Part shown: piece after piece, positions 61,474-64,000 of the stretch
Numbering within the stretch: position 1 is the first letter of the stretch
Layout: every line of letters starts with the position of its first letter
Assembly: GCA_017745075.1 (NCBI GenBank)
Contig: JAGIAD010000029.1
Coordinates: 310,001-374,000 of the forward strand
DNA length: 64,000 nucleotides
From: Sphingobacteriaceae bacterium
GTDB lineage: Bacteria; Bacteroidota; Bacteroidia; Sphingobacteriales; Sphingobacteriaceae
Direction: 5' to 3'
Position numbers and translations under genes: made by a program
Notes under the pieces: generated by a model
Seen by the model: the letters and a program-made list of their open reading frames with translations, nothing else
The model's database searches: none
Told to the model about the DNA's origin: nothing

Positions 61474-62772
61474 CTAATGTTTTAACTCCAACCTATTTTC
61501 AATCATTCCAGTAGAATCTTTATCATTAAACACTAGTGGCATTTTATTTAAATTTAGCTTTAAAATACTGGCGCTTTTTTTTGGCTGCAATTGAATTTTA
61601 CCGCCAATTATAGCAAGTGCAGATTTTAAACAGGGTTCTTCAGTATCGCCTAATGTTGGATTGATTGGCATTGCAATATTCAAATCAGGTTCCATACCAT
61701 TAAAGTAATCAGACCATCCCTGAGCATTTTTAATTAAGAAACTACTCAGGTAAATACTATACTGATCAATATTAATCCCGAAGAAACCTACCGGTTTCCC
61801 GTATGTCCTTTCACCTACTAACTTCATATTGAAATAAGGTTTTAAGCAACTGATTAATAATTCACTGGCTGAGGCAGTTTCGCCAGATACTATCACATAG
61901 ATGTCTTTAATAGTTTCCAAACCTCCTTTTTTACTGAATTTATAAGTATTGCCATTTTCGCTATAATCAACATCGGCAAGTGTAGCTAAACGTCCATTGT
62001 AAGTAACAGTCTTCCCTGCTTCGTCTAAATAAGGTTGATGACGCAAAATTGTTGCTTTACCATTTTGGAGTGTAAGATTAAATTGTTCTGTGTACATTAT
62101 TTTTCCACTTAATGTACCTGGTGCAATTAAATTAGCAACATATTCTGCAGTTTCTACATAGCCTCCACCATTAGTGCGCAGGTCTAAAACGAGATAGGTA
62201 GGCTTGTCAGTCAGCACTTCATTAAACACCTGATCAAGCTTTGATTTAGCGCTACTTAAAGCGGGGAAAGCCCCCAAAGCTATATAGGCAATAACCTTTT
62301 CGTCAGAATGGATAATACGGTTAGCCAAAACAGCTGCACCGTTTATAATTCCAGCACGGGTACCGCCTCCATTTCTTCCCACTTGTAGATATGAATATTT
62401 AGGTACACCATTGTAATTCGAAATTTCAAATGGTTTACCTGTCGCCTTGTTAATTTTAAGTTGGGAAATATCAAAAATTTCATTTCTGAATGCACTTATT
62501 TCAGACAGGCCATTTCCATACTTTTCCCTTGGTTTAAAAGTGCTGTAGTTTGGTAAAACATCATTCCATAAATATACCTGTCTGGCATATAAAAAAATAG
62601 AATCGAGGGTAAACTCAGTTCTTGTACCTGTGGTGGGCGAAACAATTTCATCTTCATGTATATCAGTTGATCGTTCTTTTTTGCAAGATGAATAAACTGA
62701 CGCTATTGATAAATAGATCACCAATTTTATTAATATCTTAAATAGAATATGTTTATTGTTATAAGTTTTCAA
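61474..62772 (-). CDS. S41 family peptidase lipoprotein
   Basis: A 432-residue lipoprotein (lipobox VYSSC, Cys30, followed by KKERS) of the C-terminal-processing/tricorn-like S41 peptidases. The catalytic Ser is in VIVSGETASASELLISCLKP near residue 294 and the general-base Lys in LVGERTYGKPVGFFG near 323; LVLDLRTNGGGYVETAEYVA lies before them. I see no PDZ domain of normal length, only the short GIINGAAVLANRII stretch. The only usable start is a TTG at 62772, since no ATG occurs before the lipobox and a stop precedes it. It would cleave proteins at the outer membrane or surface. It lies upstream of the MACPF gene on the same strand. Confidence 0.85.
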   Translation of the reverse strand: MKTYNNKHILFKILIKLVIYLSIASVYSSCKKERSTDIHEDEIVSPTTGTRTEFTLDSIFLYARQVYLWNDVLPNYSTFKPREKYGNGLSEISAFRNEIFDISQLKINKATGKPFEISNYNGVPKYSYLQVGRNGGGTRAGIINGAAVLANRIIHSDEKVIAYIALGAFPALSSAKSKLDQVFNEVLTDKPTYLVLDLRTNGGGYVETAEYVANLIAPGTLSGKIMYTEQFNLTLQNGKATILRHQPYLDEAGKTVTYNGRLATLADVDYSENGNTYKFSKKGGLETIKDIYVIVSGETASASELLISCLKPYFNMKLVGERTYGKPVGFFGINIDQYSIYLSSFLIKNAQGWSDYFNGMEPDLNIAMPINPTLGDTEEPCLKSALAIIGGKIQLQPKKSASILKLNLNKMPLVFNDKDSTGMIENRLELKH

Positions 62773-62872
62773 TTTTATAAGCTCAAGATTTAACTAAATA
62801 AAAACCATTTAAGGGAATCGTTATTTTTTTCCTATAAATTATACCCACAACAAATAAACATATTTAATTTGT

Positions 62873-62880
62873 TAATTTTG
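62873..62880 (+). promoter_or_regulatory. -7 box of the XRE regulator gene
   Basis: TAATTTTG, a perfect TAnnTTTG match, in the 168-base divergent gap, 60 bases before the ATG at 62941. No clear -33 box. Confidence 0.45.
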
Positions 62881-62940
62881 ACAATCCTGTATTATCACAA
62901 TGTACTTATCAAAATACAATAAATAAAACAAAGAAAATAC

Positions 62941-63216
62941 ATGGTTATTAACGCTTCTCAAGATTTAGATATAGGTAATACTTTAAGAAAGTATAGAAAT
63001 AAATATAACTATACACAGCAATATGCCGCTGATGTGATCGGAATAAGCAGGGTTGCTTATCGAAAATGGGAAAATAACGAGGTAGATTTTTCACTCTCAC
63101 AGTTAGGCAAAATTGCTGAACTCTATGAAATTCCCATTCAGGATATTATTATTCAATCTGATTTTAGGCAGAGCAAGATAATTTCTCTTCCACAAAAAGG
63201 CCACAAATATTTTTGA
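62941..63216 (+). CDS. XRE family helix-turn-helix regulator
   Basis: A 91-residue DNA-binding protein. The HTH_3 fold covers residues about 12-67: IGNTLRKYRNKYNYTQQYAA, then DVIGISRVAYRKWENNEVDF with LSQLGKIAELYEIPIQDII. The recognition helix is ISRVAYRKWENN. A short, basic tail follows (KIISLPQKGHKYF). There is no effector domain. It is divergent from the S41 peptidase gene and could regulate it, or act as the antidote/regulator of a two-gene module; no toxin is next to it. Function inferred from the domain only. Confidence 0.88.
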   Translation: MVINASQDLDIGNTLRKYRNKYNYTQQYAADVIGISRVAYRKWENNEVDFSLSQLGKIAELYEIPIQDIIIQSDFRQSKIISLPQKGHKYF

Positions 63217-63250
63217 TACCCAATACAATGTTTATCTTTTGGTAAGCAAG

Positions 63251-64000
63251 CTATAACCTAATGGCTTCTATTGATCCCTCTTGGGCACTTACCTTACAGA
63301 TACATTTCAAGTCAAAATTAGGATAGGCTTCTAAAAATTTTTTATACTTGTTAGGTTTAAACTGAGCATCGTTATATTTAACTTCGTAAGCGAGGCCTGT
63401 TTTTAATTGTTCTTCTACTACAAAATCTACTTCGTTGCCATCGGCAGTACGCCAAAAATGCAGGCTATCAGCATCGTATAACTGTCTTAATCTACAGTAT
63501 GTGTAATTTTCTAATAATTCGTCCTTATCTGCTCTATCGTTTAACCTCGAAAAATTATTTAACAATGCATTCCGCAAGCCATTATCATTAAAATAAATCT
63601 TTTGCATTTTGGTTAATTCTTTTCGCACATTGCCATAAAAAGGAGACAGCAGCTGTACAATAAAGGTTTTCTGCATGAGGTAAATATAATTTTCTACCGT
63701 AGAACTGGCCATCTGCAGGGTATTCCCCAACTCATGGTTATTTACGAGATTCCCAGTCTGGTCTGCCAATAGCCTTGCCAGCTGAAAAAACTTGAGTTCT
63801 TCTTTAATACCCGCTTCAAGCGCATCCTTTTTCATGTAACTGTTTACAAGCTCTTTAAGCATTTCCCGTTTTTCCTGTTCAGTATCAGCTAAAACAACAG
63901 CCGGATAACCGCCGTAAATCAGATATTCATCAAATAAAATACTTATGCGATTCAATTGAAGACCTTGATAGGATGGCCTCCTGATCATCTGTTCCCACTC
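63251..64000 (-). CDS. DUF4143-containing ATPase, partial (C-terminal part)
   Basis: The 3' part of a gene that runs off the right edge; the frame stays open to base 64000, reading E-W-E-Q before the first internal Met. The visible 250 residues are the DUF4143 C-terminal region of AAA_14-type ATPases: FDEYLIYGGYPAVVLADTEQ, VNSYMKKDALEAGIKE, YIYLMQKTFIVQLLSPFYGN, KIYFNDNGLRNALL and the nuclease-like ENYTYCRLRQLYDADSLHFW then RTADGNEVDFVVEE with YEVKYN. The Walker A ATPase part lies outside the window. These proteins are common, often in multiple copies, and of unknown role. Confidence 0.88.
   Translation of the reverse strand, partial: EWEQMIRRPSYQGLQLNRISILFDEYLIYGGYPAVVLADTEQEKREMLKELVNSYMKKDALEAGIKEELKFFQLARLLADQTGNLVNNHELGNTLQMASSTVENYIYLMQKTFIVQLLSPFYGNVRKELTKMQKIYFNDNGLRNALLNNFSRLNDRADKDELLENYTYCRLRQLYDADSLHFWRTADGNEVDFVVEEQLKTGLAYEVKYNDAQFKPNKYKKFLEAYPNFDLKCICKVSAQEGSIEAIRL

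Noticed and set aside
62941..64000. Toxin-antitoxin pair formed by the XRE gene and the DUF4143 gene
   Set aside because: The two genes converge, the second is a large ATPase of a different kind, and no small toxin gene lies beside the XRE gene.
1..64000. rRNA, tRNA, tmRNA or other standard RNA genes
   Set aside because: I looked for TPsiC-arm wording such as GGTTCGAATCC, rRNA conserved blocks and long structured gaps and found none; a covariance-model scan would settle it.

Overview
The window looks like chromosome of an AT-rich Bacteroidota, most likely family Sphingobacteriaceae (Pedobacter or a close relative). Sequence-level reasons: a SusC/SusD pair, a PorP/SprF-type outer-membrane protein of type IX secretion, an OmpA protein with calcium-type thrombospondin repeats, lipoproteins with acidic/lysine residues after the lipobox cysteine, promoters that fit the Bacteroidota TAnnTTTG -7 box rather than the sigma-70 TATAAT box, and few recognisable Shine-Dalgarno sequences. 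I see no rRNA, tRNA, CRISPR array, prophage or complete insertion sequence. The genus is inference.

Layout. 1-13.8 kb: housekeeping and envelope genes (PorP/SprF, SNF2 helicase, DUF2892, DUF1080, TMEM175-type channel, Aat transferase, a DUF1800/DUF1501 secreted pair, YccF, App1 phosphatase, diacylglycerol-kinase-like lipid kinase, a TonB-C protein). 13.9-17.5 kb: M23 peptidase, hemolysin III, RbfA, a free-standing four-helix-bundle (S23-type) protein set between low-complexity repeats, and HflX. 17.6-20.8 kb: a partial trp operon (trpE, trpG, trpC) preceded by what reads as a complete ribosome-mediated attenuator: a 22-residue leader peptide with Trp-Leu-Trp, alternative RNA pairings and an intrinsic terminator. 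trpD, F, B and A are not next to it. 20.8-21.5 kb is a gene-poor mosaic of interspersed repeats. 21.5-33.5 kb: a small membrane protein, two secreted amidohydrolase-family proteins, a carboxypeptidase-regulatory-domain protein, an Oar-like TonB receptor and an ABC exporter. 33.8-40.4 kb: an MFS transporter and an orphan SusC/SusD pair. 40.9-44.4 kb: a tight operon of a 45-residue membrane protein, ridA, an EamA transporter and recG, the last two with TTG starts. 44.5-48.3 kb: OmpA, aminopeptidase P and MeaB.

48.35-59.75 kb is a surface-glycan region: six glycosyltransferases of GT2, GT4 and GT-A types, an alpha-1,2-fucosyltransferase (GT11), an MsbA-like ABC exporter, an OafA-like acyltransferase and a DUF268 protein. 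No Wzx, Wzy or priming transferase is present, so the exporter may move a finished glycolipid, or the other steps are encoded elsewhere. 59.8-63.2 kb holds the most unusual accessory genes: a lipoprotein with a MACPF pore-forming domain and three C-terminal 46-residue repeats, an S41 peptidase lipoprotein, and a divergent XRE-type regulator. The window ends inside a DUF4143-type ATPase gene.

The best candidates for something new are the trp attenuator (20.63-20.82 kb), the MACPF lipoprotein with its repeat tail (59.8-61.3 kb), and several families of short palindromic repeats scattered between genes.
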